A DNA stretch of 64,000 nucleotides from contig NC_043741.1 in NCBI RefSeq assembly GCF_004337985.1, forward strand, positions 4,130,140 to 4,194,139, read 5' to 3'. The notes under the pieces were generated by a model. The model saw only the letters and a program-made list of their open reading frames with translations, did not search any database and was not told where the DNA came from. This document shows, piece by piece, positions 23,758 to 35,482 of the stretch; the first letter of the stretch is position 1; every line of letters begins with the position of its first letter. Made by a program: the position numbers and the translations under genes. The DNA is from Pyricularia pennisetigena (Eukaryota > Ascomycota > Sordariomycetes > Magnaporthales > Pyriculariaceae).

Positions 23758-24959
23758 ATGATGTTGGAGCCATGCAGTTCTGCGTCGGTTTTTGTTTTGT
23801 TTTTACAAATGCTTGTGGGTTTATCCTCCTGTAGGTCTTCTTCAGGCGTTTAGTTCGACAGAGGACGAGTAACCGTTTTACCCGGTGGAGACTTGCAGGA
23901 ACCGGTTAAGGTAACTTTGAAAGGCTAGTATAGTATGGTGGATTTTGCGATGCACAACGGTGGAAACGAGAGACTTAAGTTTTTGCAGATAGATACTGCA
24001 AGGCCGTTTAAATGCTCGCGTGACGGCTAACTGCGCCAAGGACCTAAGCTGGTCTCAGCTACTAGGTAATTAGGTAGTCAAGTACACCTTAGTTACCTCA
24101 GGAAGCTTAGGTACCTGGTTCTGGCAGTAGGATTAAAAGCTTTTGAGGTAGACATGTAAGTAAAGTTGGTCGATGGCGATCACTCCCAGGGTGATCGGAG
24201 GCCGCCCATTGAACAGACACGGGATCTCTGGGAATTGGTTTGTGGGCGTGGCAGGTTTAGGCTATCGTTGAACCCAGCAAGATCAAGGATGAATGGCACA
24301 ACGACAGCAAGCAACCCAATCAAGTTTCAAAGCGGCGGAGTGTCTGGCTGTCTGGCTGGCTGGCTTAATTGGTTGTTGTTCAAGGTTGAAAACTACCGTG
24401 GAAAGCCAAGCCCAACGCCTCCCGAGTTTAGGGGNNNNNNNNNNNNNNNNNNNNNNNNNNNNNNNNNNNNNNNNNNNNNNNNNNNNNNNNNNNNNNNNNN
24501 NNNNNNNNNNNNNNNNNNNNNNNNNNNNNNNNNNNNNNNNNNNNNNNNNNNNNNNNNNNNNNNNNNNNNNNNNNNNNNNNNNNNNNNNNNNNNNNNNNNN
24601 NNNNNNNNNNNNNNNNNNNNNNNNNNNNNNNNNNNNNNNNAAAAAAAAAAAAAAAAGATCCTCCACATGACGGCTCGTTGCATATTCACGTGACCCTGGT
24701 TATCAGCCCAAGTATCCGAGCGACCGACATTTGGTGTTCATCTAGTCTGGCCTGATTAAAATCGGTGTGGTTTGATTGACTACCGCTAGTGCGGGGGAAG
24801 GCGGTATTATGTCAGCAAGATTTGTTGTTTTTCCTTAGGATGGCATCTGTTTACTTTGCGCGCCCAGCAACGACTCGCGACGAGAGCGCGACGCCGACTT
24901 TTGAAGCGAAGCAAGCATCGCGCAACCGAAAAGGGTGACGACACTCAACATCACCAAAA
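23758..24959. other. Divergent intergenic region, exchanger / BRN1, with assembly gap
   Basis: Holds both promoters. TAGGTA- and GGTACC-type motifs cluster at about 24061-24116. An N run fills 24435-24640. Frames crossing the N run are meaningless. Confidence 0.6.
24435..24640. other. Assembly gap (206 N)
   Basis: A run of N bounded on the left by GGGG and on the right by A16. The flanks suggest that a homopolymer or short repeat stopped the assembly. The true length is unknown. Confidence 0.99.
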
Positions 24960-27908
24960 ATGCCTCGTGTCACGCAGGTATCGCGCTCAAATAGCAGCAG
25001 GAGTACCAGCAGACAAGTTTCCGCTGGATCCCTCGCTCAGTCGCCGTTCAAATCACCAGTGAAGTGAGGCCATTTCCACCCCTCCCCCGTCCGCCCTGTG
25101 CCAATTTATTTTCACTCCCGCTGTCGATGGCTGTCTTCGCCGCGGCACACAAGCCTGCTTCCTTTCTTAATGTTAGCATCAGATTACCAAGGAGCACTTG
25201 CATTTGACTGACGCACATTCTTCTTTCTCGCCCCCGCAGGATACCTCTAACATTGAACGACGATGCGCAGGAAAAGGCGCAACGACTCCATTCACGCCAG
25301 GCCCTCCACGAGGCACAAATTAACCAGCTCAAAGCTGCGGCTGCTACTCCGTCAAAGAGGACCGCCAGCATCCGCCTCGAAGAGCTCGAAAATGCAGCCT
25401 CCCCCGGATCTAAGCCTGCGACTCCACGTCCTCGACCTGGAGGCAAGGAACTTGTCGGCGAGGATGAGGAGCTGGTTGTTGGCGGCAGCGTCGTAACGCC
25501 GATGAAGCGCGTCCCGATCTTGGCCAACTTCGAGGAGTGGATGAAGATGGCGACAGACAACAAAATCAACCAGGCGAACTCTTGGAACTTTGCCCTTATC
25601 GACTACTTTCATGACATGTCGCTTCTGAAGGAAGGCGACGGTGTCAACTTTCAAAAAGCGAGTTGTACACTCGACGGCTGCGTCAAGATTTACACCAGCA
25701 GAGTCGACAGCGTCGCCGAGGAGACAGGAAAACTTTTGAGCGGCCTTGCGGACAGTCGGGACAGCAAGAAGAAGAGGGCTGACGGTGATGGAGAGGGCGA
25801 AGATAGCGGGGCCGAGGACGAGGTTGATGAGGATGGTAATGTCATCAAAAAGCCCAAGAAGAAGGTTTGTCTACTCTCCTGACTTCCACTGAACATCTCC
25901 TATGCAGCACAGCCATCTCACGTCACTGATTTATCTACATGTAGTCTCGATCCGCCGAGGCGACGCTAGCACCATCATTCTCTTCGATTCAATTGAAGAA
26001 GTTTGAGCTTGAATTTGCTGTCGACCCCTTATTCAAGAAGGCTTCGGCAGACTTCGACGAGGGCGGCGCCAAAGGCTTACTTCTCAATCATTTGATGATT
26101 GACACGCAGGGGCGCATTGTCTTCGACAGCAGCGACGAAGCGAACGATACTTCGGAGATGCCCAAATCTAGGCGCAGCGAGGTCATGGACGAGGACCAGG
26201 ACCTGGACGCCGATGACACCGTGCAGCCAGAGGCCGCCCCCACTCCTACCCCTGAGGAGGAAGATGTTGAGATTGACATTGGAGCGCTTGGGGCGCGGTT
26301 TTTCTCGGATCTCTCCCGCCTCGACGAATTCGACGTATGCCCCTCTTTGAAGACCTTTGATCTTGGCGACCCCTCGGGAACCATGGACATACCATTCCTC
26401 AAGGCGGCCGAGGACTGGAGGCAGGATCAGGACAAGGAAAAGACACCAGGCCCTGGCGACAAGTCGGGCATGTTCATCGATGAGGACAACCCGCTAGGAT
26501 TTGACGACGACGACGGCCTCGGTGCCTTTGACCTGGGCGAGGTCAACATCAATTTCGGCGAAGGAGGTGAGGCTTGGGCAAAGGAGGCAGCGCTGGAGCC
26601 ACAAATGCGCGTTTTCGATATGGGCCTCGGCGAGGACGGCGTGGCGGGCGATGCTGCCGACATGGTCGAAAGCATGGACGGGGACTATGTCGTCTCTATG
26701 TCCTATGCACAGAAGGAAGGCAAGATGCACGAAGACATACTCGGCTACTTCGATCAGGCTCTCCAGAAAAATTGGACCAGTGCAGAACACTGGAGGATCC
26801 GTAAGATCAAAGACGTCAACAAGCCTGCAGCAGCGACAAGATCGAGGAAGGAGAAAGAGGCATTTGAAATCGATTTCTTGTCGCCGCTGGACCAAACCAC
26901 CGCCGAGCTGATATACACACCTGCCTCGAGCAATACGGTCATTTCAATGCCAAAGAAGGACTGGAAGTCCAAGTCAAGGAATCTGATCCCAGATGACAAG
27001 CACTTCAACTCGAAGCAGTTGCTATCGCTATTCCTGAAGCCCAAAGCTCGCCTAGGAAGGCGGAGACAACTGGGTGGTGGTAACCGTGGCGCGTTTGGCA
27101 ACGCAAACGAGCATGCAGATGTGCCGGATGGTAACATGGATGAAGCATTCTGGGCCTCACAAAAGGCACCTATGCTGCAGTCCACAGAAAGGGACGATGC
27201 CGCCCTGCCACAAGGGGACTATGATGCCAACTTCTTTGATGACGGCCTGCCGTTCGCGGGCGGTGACGACGACGACGACGACATGGACGAGTTTGCCGAC
27301 GCTCGCGAGCACTTTTCACCCGGCGCCGACGGTGTAGATGATGGAGGCGCTACGGGAGCCTTTACAAACGCCTTTGGTGGCATGACTATTACCAATCCTG
27401 CCGATCTAGCCTTCGGAACCATGTTGGTGACACAAAGCCGACGGGTCCGGCCCGAATACGTGCAATATGCCCGTGTGGCCAAGAAGGTTGATGTGAGAAG
27501 ACTAAAGGAAGAGATATGGAAGGGTATGGATTTTGAGGCTCTCGACAAGGTAAGAAGACCCTATTCATGTCTAGCATGTGCCGAGAACTATGCTAATAGC
27601 TTTACTTGGGTCCGTTCACACAGGAGCCAAAGTCGAGGCTGCCGACGCCGCCCGTGGAGGGGGATGAGGCCGAAGTTCCTGCGTCTGACAAGGACAGTGG
27701 CCCTCTGCTTAAGTTTACCGAAGTCATGAACGACCTGCAAACAGTGTATCCCAAAACAGTCATGGATGACATCTCTACCAGCTACTGCTTCATCTGCCTA
27801 CTTCATCTGGCCAACGAGAAAGGGCTCGTCATCAGCAAAACGCCAGAACTTACCGAATTGGAGATCCGCAAGGATTGGTCGGCTGAGATTACTGAGGGTG
27901 GAGAATAA
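24960..27908 (+). CDS. BRN1: Condensin complex subunit 2 (kleisin, Barren family)
   Basis: The kleisin subunit links the SMC2-SMC4 heads of condensin and recruits the HEAT-repeat subunits. It is needed for mitotic chromosome condensation in the nucleus. Four exons (24960-25063, 25240-25864, 25945-27549, 27624-27908) give 872 aa, a normal length for fungal Cnd2/Brn1. The N-terminal Barren block has LHEAQINQLKAAAATPSKRT, RVPILANFEEWMKMATDNKI and INQANSWNFALIDYFHDM. A middle region is acidic. The C-terminal block has RVAKKVDVRRLKEEIW and ISTSYCFICLLHLANEKGL, typical of the SMC-head-binding winged-helix end. The first exon was chosen because MPRVTQVSRSNS joins in phase to KIPLTLNDDAQEKAQ. The penultimate intron would truncate the protein if retained. 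Confidence 0.92.
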
Positions 27909-28968
27909 GTGCTTTTTTGCCTGGGCATTTATTATCATCTTTGCATCTATTTTCAAGACGGCATTTTCACTCTGCAATCGGCCGTCTGTTTTGATGTTCT
28001 TTTTGTGCTTATCTCTATTTGTTATTGGTACCGAAACAGGAAGCGGACGTGGGGACTGGCTGGGTTGGAAAGCAAGCGTGCGCCGTCTACAGCATTCTCT
28101 ATTACAAGTGTAGGGAGACGGGAAAACATGATGGCGGTTTCTGTTTGGGCACAAGGTTTTCTTTCCATGAACTCAGATTCTTTCAGAATCGGCTTATGCA
28201 GTATATCACGGATAACATTTCATGACATAACGAATGTGACTTTTTGGCTTGACTCCAAAGGTCGCATACACCTCTCGGTTGCGATGGCAAATCCTTACGA
28301 TGACCGGGCCAATGACTATGTGATGGTGGCGGGAGCGAGCCTGGCGGATAGACATTCAAAGCAAAAGTGCGCTGCGTGCGCAACTCAAATCGGGGCTTGG
28401 TGGTGGTCTCGTCATCCAGGACCCTGCGGATCTTTGCGCGACGACACGCCAAGAGATGGGATCACCGGCCCTTGACCTGTACCGAAAATTGCACGGCACG
28501 ACTTGCACCGGCTCGAGTCAGAGACTGCTGAGCTGCCTGAGTCGTAGTGCGTTGCACGGTACCCTTAAATCACACCACGCAAGGACAAACCCACCGCACT
28601 GATAACACTGGGAAGAAAAAGAGACGCAGCCCTTTTGACCAACGCCCTGCAAAAAAAAAAAAAAAAAATAAAAAAAAAAAAAAAACAAAGGCATTATGAT
28701 GTGACTGTTAATTAATGTCCTTCGTCTCCTTGGGGGTGGCGATGTGTTTTCGGTTTGTTCCAACTTCCAGCTTGGGTTATAAAAGGAGCCTTGGCATATA
28801 CAAGTGACCAACGTTGAAATATAATCATATTAAATACCAACATCTTCGCACTCGTTATAGAACAAAATCAGGGTTTTTACCATCCCCATCCTTGGTTCCG
28901 CACAAGCCTCGCGTAACTTTTTTTTTTTTTTTTTTGGCTTCTTCTCCTCCTTTGGTCCCTGCGGCATC
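27909..28968. other. Convergent intergenic region, BRN1 / small coiled-coil gene
   Basis: About 1.06 kb. There are two long A-runs at about 28650-28685 separated by one T, and a T-run at about 28918-28935 just beyond the small gene's stop. No coding family is seen in the long plus-strand frame at 27909-28475. Confidence 0.55.
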
Positions 28969-29884
28969 CTAGTGCTCATTTGGCCTGTGGCTCCTTGGGT
29001 CCTCAGGCGAGCTGTCCTTGTCAGCTTCTTCTGATGGCGCGGCCAACTGTGGCTCCAAAGCTGCCAGAATAGCGTCCAGCTTTGCCTCGAGCTTTGACAG
29101 GTCCTCTTCGATGGACGAAGCTGCCTGCTCGCCCCTGAGTTGCAGATAGAATACGCATTAGCATGGATTGTTTGACTGCCCACAAGAGCGGCTTCAGGGC
29201 TATCCGGCAAGCCGATCACTGTTGCGAATGTCCTGCAGTACTATAAAAAAAAAAAAAAAAGGGAGAGAGAGAGAATAAAAAAATAACACAAATTGCATGG
29301 GGAAATAGAATGAGTTGCGATGGGATGACACAAGCTATGAACAAGCCTCGGCACCGCCATTCGTTTATCATTTGCGGCATCATGGTCATCCAAAATATGT
29401 ACCGACGGAAGGGCAAGATGCGTTAAGATGAAGGAAAGACATGGAGTTTGGAAGGACTACGCTGGGCATGTTCTTCCCTGTCTAGCAGGGAGTTGTGATT
29501 CAAGGCCAGAAGAACATTGGATTAAAAATATGGAAATAACAGGGGTCGAGAGGCAGTGAGAAAAAAAAAAATAGAAAAAGAAAAAGAAAAGGACGAGGAA
29601 GGGAGAGGAACCCGAAAATGTGCCGAGAAAAAAAAAGGTAGATCTCCAAAGGTAAAATCAGGCCATGTTGCCAAACAAGCGTACCTAGAGAGTTCTTGAA
29701 GGGCCTGGTTTTTGTTTCGCAAGGGTTAGGTTAAAAGGGTCAAGGGTCTTCGTTTTTTTTTTGTGTGTCCACTGTGCGGCCAATGACGAACCTTGGCTAG
29801 TTCCGACTCGGCAGAAGGCTGAGGGTCTGAGCTTGACGGTGACGATGCCGCGTTGGAGCCATTGCGCTCGTCCTTTGGAGACAT
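28969..29884 (-). CDS. Small acidic coiled-coil protein, unknown function
   Basis: I do not recognise the family. The best hand-built model has four exons: 29884-29792, 29704-29685 (20 nt), 29240-29220 (21 nt) and 29134-28969, giving 99 aa. The ends are the best supported parts. The N terminus reads MSPKDERNGSNAASSPSS and ends SAESELAK at a GT donor. The last exon encodes an amphipathic heptad-like helix (SSIEEDLSKLEAKLDAILAA), an acidic stretch and a stop. The middle exons rest on phase and splice signals only, and the intron between them is 444 nt with a T-run before its acceptor. A second AG lies eight bases downstream of the acceptor used but breaks the phase. Composition suggests a small nuclear or cytosolic scaffold subunit, but nothing more can be said. 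Confidence 0.5.
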
Positions 29885-31494
29885 GATAGGTAGGCGAGGG
29901 TGCGGTTATAAACAACTCATAGAATGCAGCTGTATGGATAATAGAGGAGGCAGTCTATGCAGTCGCTTGCCGACCCATATAGAGTGTTGTTGTACTGTAT
30001 GTGAAATGCAATGGCCTGTGGCGCGGGGTTGGTGTGCAAGTCAGGTTGAGGGATGTACGGAAGTACTCTATCTTACTAAGAGATTGTCGCCTGGCAATTA
30101 CCGGTAAGAGCCTGTATTGTCTGTCGGTCGAGTTGGCAAAGCTGGTGGGGCAGCATGGGAAATGTGGAAAATTCCATCCCATCACCACGTATTGATTAGA
30201 TGGGTGTACAATAGTATTTTTATAGGTATCTCCTTCTACCATAGCCTGCCTGCCTGTGGGTACATGCTACCCACAAAGAAAAAGAGGGAAAATATCCTCA
30301 ATTTCCAGGCCTATTCATCCCAACTCTACCTTTATAAACATTAAGCAAAATATCTGAGTGAAGTTCCATGCAGCCTCATATCAGTATCCTGCTTGATTGT
30401 CGGTTAACCATTTCCCGAACAGTATAAAAGGGTGGTTCATGGCCGATTGTTATAGCATACGGATCGATCTGCAACCACTATGTCTGGATCGGGTCATCAA
30501 CACCAGATTTTGTGTTTACTCCGTATGAGAAGGGGGAAAAAAATAGAAGATAAGAAATAAAAATAAAAGGGCAAGGCGAACGATAAAAATATTGGATGGC
30601 TAATTTAATTATTTGAAAGCTGGGAAAGGCGGCTGGCTGTCCGGGGTGTGGGGAGAGCGTGTTCCTTCCACGCCCCCCTTGACCGTTGGACTGGTGCATC
30701 AAGGTCCGGGTTGTTTCTTACCTGCAGGAGCTTCATCAGTATCGTACGAGTATTTTGCCTAGGAGTGTCAGGTGCAACTTGGGTTTGGCGAACAATCATT
30801 CATCTGGCGCCAAAGAACCCAAGACCCACCACGATGAAGAGGGATTAAAAAAGTAAAATCAGACACAATTGAATTCAGATACAAAACAAGATAAATAATA
30901 TCACTGTTTGTTATTATTCTCATTCTGAACACAGCTTCCAAAACATATTCCATATGAGGTCGCATGGGGAAAGGGTACAAAACAACCCAAGTCCGGTTTT
31001 GCTAGGTCTCCAGAAGCTCCCGCAACTGTCAATTGTTTCTTGCTATTTTTGAACCAGAACCCACGGGATGAATTGTTTCTTTTCGTTGCAGTGCTAGACT
31101 AGAGGATCTTGTTATCCCCACACGGTGTAATCCGTCCATGACAAACCGGGTTCCATCAACCAAAAAAAAAAAAAAAAAAAAACATTTCAGTCAGCCCTGG
31201 GCTGAAGAGGAAGCGCAAAGGACCAACATGCCGCCAGCTCAAGTCTAGAACCGACCGATATGGGACCAAAGTTTGTGTTGGTTTCTCCAGGCAGGCGAGC
31301 GAGTTCGTGAAGATGCCGGCAACATTGACGTCTTCGGTAACATGGTCAAGATAAGGAATAACACGAGAAGGACGCATGCAGTGTTGATGCGTACCTAAGG
31401 AGTGAGTAATTACGAGTACCAAAGCAAAAAGTTGCAAAGGTGCTCCGTACCTTTCGTATGCTCCCGGCCTGTGCGTTGGTATGTGTGTACTGTA

Positions 31495-31670
31495 TTTTCT
31501 GTACCTAGGCGAGTGAGCTGTCGAGCACGGTTCCTAGTATTACTCCAGTACCGCACTCAACCCTACCTCCGGTAATACTATTCCGGGCAGGCAAAGTACA
31601 TAGGTAGGGTAGGTGTACGGGTACGGTACCGTATGTACCCTTGGATACGGTACTTTAGGTACAGTACGAA
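31495..31670. repeat. GTAC-rich motif cluster
   Basis: Many overlapping copies of GTAC, GGTAC and TAGGTA-like words occur here, including gtacgggtacggtaccgtat around 31617. Similar clusters occur elsewhere in intergenic DNA of this window. No known element was recognised. Confidence 0.6.
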
Positions 31671-32300
31671 AGTGGTTGCAGTTGCGTACCCAAAGTTGGA
31701 CGCCGTCGTTGGTAAACCAGGCACCGGGGCCACGAGGTTGAGCGCCCAGAACTCCCTGGATGGATGTTCGCTGTTCGGTTTGGATGGGAGAGGCACAAAG
31801 TGGCGTGATTTCACTGAAACACCCCTGCAAGGACTGAACCGTGCAACCCACTCGCCACGCTCCCATTGGTCGGTGGCGTTTTGAAGCCATCAGAATGACC
31901 TGATTTTGTTGGCCCCTGTCAGCGAAAGAGTATCGAGATCCTACTTTGGGCACTGGAAATCAACATGCAGAAGTGCACTTCTCGGTCCTCGATGGCCGCC
32001 TCCAGGGGTCCCAGAGGGGATGGGGAGGAAGGGGCTTCCAAGTTCTTGCTTTGTTTTTTCCTCAATTTCCCTTTCTCTCGAATCGGACTTGCGACTGCCG
32101 CCTTTGATTGCCCGTTTTGTGTCTTTCTTTCGTCCTCGGTTTCTTGTCCCTCTTTCCCCCCAAACTTTGGCATCATATCGTACATACATACATCTTCATG
32201 GCTGGGAGAGAGCTTTCCTGCCTACCGCATTAATACTGGACTAGAAACTACCTCGTCCAACCTCTCATCTTGAACCATACCTGATTTTCAAGGGATATAA

Positions 32301-32338
32301 TTCTCTTTTCTATTCTTTCTTATTTTATTTTCTATATT
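32301..32338 (+). promoter_or_regulatory. Pyrimidine-rich tract upstream of the SAM-HMG gene
   Basis: A TC-rich and T-rich stretch about 170-205 bases before the start codon at 32507. It is of the type often found near transcription starts in filamentous fungi. The role is inferred. Confidence 0.4.
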
Positions 32339-32506
32339 GTCCCGAGAGCTACCAGCAGCCAGACAAATCGCACAATTTCCTACCACTGGACCATCCATAC
32401 AAGTGGGGGATTAAAAAAAAAAGAAGCACCGATATCAACTTCACTCGAGAACTGTCAACCACATCGGGCTTTTGGCTGCCGCGGCGGCGCGACCAACAAT
32501 CACAAA

Positions 32507-34392
32507 ATGTCGCAATCACTAGCAGAGATATTCATGGAGCTGGGCCTCTCCCAGTACCTGGATGCTTTTGTCGATCAGGGCTTCGACACTTGGGATACTA
32601 TTCTGGATATCACAGAATCCGACCTGTAAGTAGAGATGTTTGGCCTCATGATGACGAAGCCCACGGGAATTATCGCCATCGCAAACATAAGGCAATGCCT
32701 AACTTTCTTTCCCTCGCACTACCAACAGTGATGCCTTGAATGTCAAGCTCGGCCACAGAAGGAAGCTTCAACGGCGCATAGCAAACTCTCGAGGATTTGC
32801 GCCAGACGCTGCGCTCGCCTCTCCCACTGGCACTTCGAGCCAGCGCAACAGCAGTATGGAAGACGCACATAGGACCGATATTCAGAGGACAGATGCTCCA
32901 AAACCCGAGACGTCCATTGCCACTGTTGTCACCAAGCGCAAGTACAGGCGCCACCCCAAGCCTGACGAGAACGCACCAGAGCGCCCACCTTCGGCTTATG
33001 TTTTGTTCTCAAATAGTAGGTCCCCTCCTTGCGCCTGCGTTTGCGCTGTTGGCGAGCGCACATTGTCTAACCTGGAGACATCTTGACAGAAACGAGAGAC
33101 GACCTCAAAGACCGCAACCTGACGTTTACCGAGATCGCCAAATTGGTTGGCGAGAACTGGCAAGCTTTGACCCCGGCAGAGAAGGAGCCGTATGAGACAC
33201 AAGCTCAGACGGCAAAGGAGAAGTATAATGTGGACCTGGCCGAGTACAAGCAGACGACCAAGTACAAGGAGTACCTCGCGTATCTTCAAGACTTCAAGGC
33301 TAAGCACGCCACCCCATCCTCCACAGACGGCAAGGACTGTCAGAAGCGCATAAAGCTCTCTGATGCAAGCATCCCTTTGGGAGCGCAGCGCAGAGCGCGT
33401 AGCCACACCTCGACCGGTTTGGGGAGCGCAAGTCGGAGCGCAAGCAGGAACGGCAGCCGAAGCAACAGTCGCAGCGATGGGCGCAAGGGCAGCGAGCCAC
33501 CTCCAACCCAGCGGGAGCACCGCGTCAACTCGGTGTCGAGCATTGCCGGAGATTATACCACCACCTCGTCTAATAACAGCTATATTGAGAGATCGTCGGT
33601 CGAGCGTTCACCATCGCTGAGCGCCAGCCCACGTGACCCTCCCCTGAACGCAGCTCCCGTTCCTGCGTGGCTCGACGGACACAGTGGCCACCAGCACCAA
33701 CAGCATCAACATGGGCGTCATACTCTACCTTCACTATCCAACATACTCGAGGGCCAGGTGGTTGAGCCGTGCGAATCCCGCGGTAGCGGGGGTGCCGGCT
33801 ACACACCCTTTTCCTTTCAGCATGCTGCCAACATTGGTCCTCCCGGGTCTCCGCCAGGGCTCATTGGCGGCGATTCCTCCTACCCATTACCGATGAGGAA
33901 AGAGCTGTCCTCCGGCGCTAGCACCACATCGGCTTCATCGGTTGGCGGTTATCCCCACACACCGGTTGAAGGTTCACTGCCGATACATCTGCTGCTTGTC
34001 TCTGGAAACGGGAAGCACGACCAGGATCGCCAACGACTCAAGCGTTCCCTGTCGCCAGAGGGCCGTCCAAGCCTCCCGAATCTTTTGCCAGAGCGTCATC
34101 CATCTAGCGACCCACCTTCGACGCTGTCCATCTCGCCCCCGCTAAGCAGTGCACAAGGTATGTTCTCCTGGTCCTAACCTTGATCATTATATATTCGCCA
34201 ATACTTATTTGGAACACCAGCCCTAACAATCATCAATTCGAATTGATAGGTTACTTTCCTCCAATGTCAGCTCCACCCACCATGAGCAGCCATGCACCAA
34301 GCAGAGGGCCGACTTTGCCTGGCCTCGCAAAGTTTGACGGCATGTCAGCTTTGTTGCAAGCAGGAGAGATTGTAGGGAGGCAGGTCAGGTAA
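32507..34392 (+). CDS. SAM-domain plus HMG-box DNA-binding protein
   Basis: Predicted nuclear DNA-binding regulator; target genes are unknown. Four exons (32507-32625, 32729-33015, 33090-34157, 34250-34392) give 538 aa. Residues 1-62 form a sterile-alpha-motif domain (IFMELGLSQYLDAFVDQGFD, ITESDLDALNVKLGHRRKLQ), a helical oligomerisation module. The HMG box lies at about 118-200 (RPPSAYVLFSNKTRDDLKD, FTEIAKLVGENWQALTPAEK, YKEYLAYLQDF). It is preceded by a basic KRKYRRHPKP stretch. The rest is Ser-rich and likely disordered, with an RSxSRxxSRS-like patch near 235-260. Introns 1 and 2 split the SAM domain and the first HMG helix, so the unspliced frames show neither whole. The short last exon begins GYFPPMSAP. 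The gene converges with the HIK1-type kinase. Confidence 0.85.
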
Positions 34393-35482
34393 TCGGTCTG
34401 TCTGTGCAGACTTTTTGTATTGATGATCCGACATTTATTTTGCATTGCACTGTGGAGTTTATAATGGCTGGCTTTCTTTTTTATTTCATTCAAGATACCT
34501 GGCACTTTATTTTGCCCTCTTATATATATTGTACGTCTACAGAGGTACACCGTTGTTATTATCAATTTGTATTTTTAATCCCATTGTCATGCAACAGATT
34601 CACAATCACAATCGATTGCGGCCAAAACGCCTTCTAGCGCCACCTTTGGGGCGATGCAATACTTGACTACATCTTGCTGCATCGCTGTATTCCAAATGCG
34701 AAGCTATCTTTGAGGGCTTTGAAATATTTTGACTCGTAGGTTGCGGATTCATACGTGGACATTGAAAGGAAGGGCGAAGGTACTTGAGAACCCCTTTCCC
34801 ATCAACATTCCAAGGGCCCAAGCATGTCGAGTTGAAACCAAGGTCCGCGATTTCTCTTGCGTTCAAAATTGATACGAGCCTACTGCTTCTTTGGTCTATT
34901 ACCCGCAGAGGGAGCGATTTGTGAATTCTGTGTTATTCATTGGGTTGGCTGCGGTTATCTCGGCGTGTCAAATCACCAGAGAACTGCGCCGCCTCTTCAT
35001 GCGCTTCCACGCCTTCCCGTAGTTTGACAGGTATCTAGAAGCTACCACAAATATCCAACAATCAAAAGAAGAAAGAAATTGTTCCCCCGATGTATCCATC
35101 ATAAAGCAGACCCAAACCCGCAAATAACAATATTAATGAAAACATTATCGACATGGAACGAAAGGTCTGTGTGATGACAGAACTGGTTTGGTTTTGATGT
35201 CTTGTGGCCAAAACCAGTTGGCCATCGACCCATTAATGGACTAGAACAATAAAAAAAAAAAGAAAAAAAAAAAGGACCCCAGACTCCCTAGGGAACAGAA
35301 GTACCCAAAAATAGTCGTATGCGCTTTGTGGTATAGGTAAAAAAAAGTATAGGTTGTTGAAGATATCGTCGTCGCGCTGGCTGTTTCCAAAAGCAGCAGC
35401 GAGCTAGGCGCTCAAGGATCGTAAGAGAAGCTACAAACGTTCAGGCTCACCCTCAAGTGCGAGGAGGCCAGAGCTGTCAGCC
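34393..35482. other. Convergent intergenic region, SAM-HMG / HIK1
   Basis: About 1.1 kb with two A-rich runs near 35250-35273. No gene is recognised; the short frames have no family signature. Confidence 0.55.

Larger units (their letters stand above)
29885..32506. other. Divergent intergenic region, small coiled-coil gene / SAM-HMG gene
   Basis: About 2.6 kb without a recognisable gene. It holds an A20-type run at about 31161-31180, a dense cluster of GTAC/GGTACC/TAGGTA motifs at about 31495-31670, and the CT-rich leader of the SAM-HMG gene. Confidence 0.55.

Noticed and set aside
24166..24693. Frames spanning the N run on both strands
   Set aside because: They are open only because N is translated as an unknown residue.
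28830..29219. 129-codon minus-strand frame over the small coiled-coil gene
   Set aside because: It reads the last exon in the wrong phase; the frame with the amphipathic helix and its own stop at 28969 is preferred.
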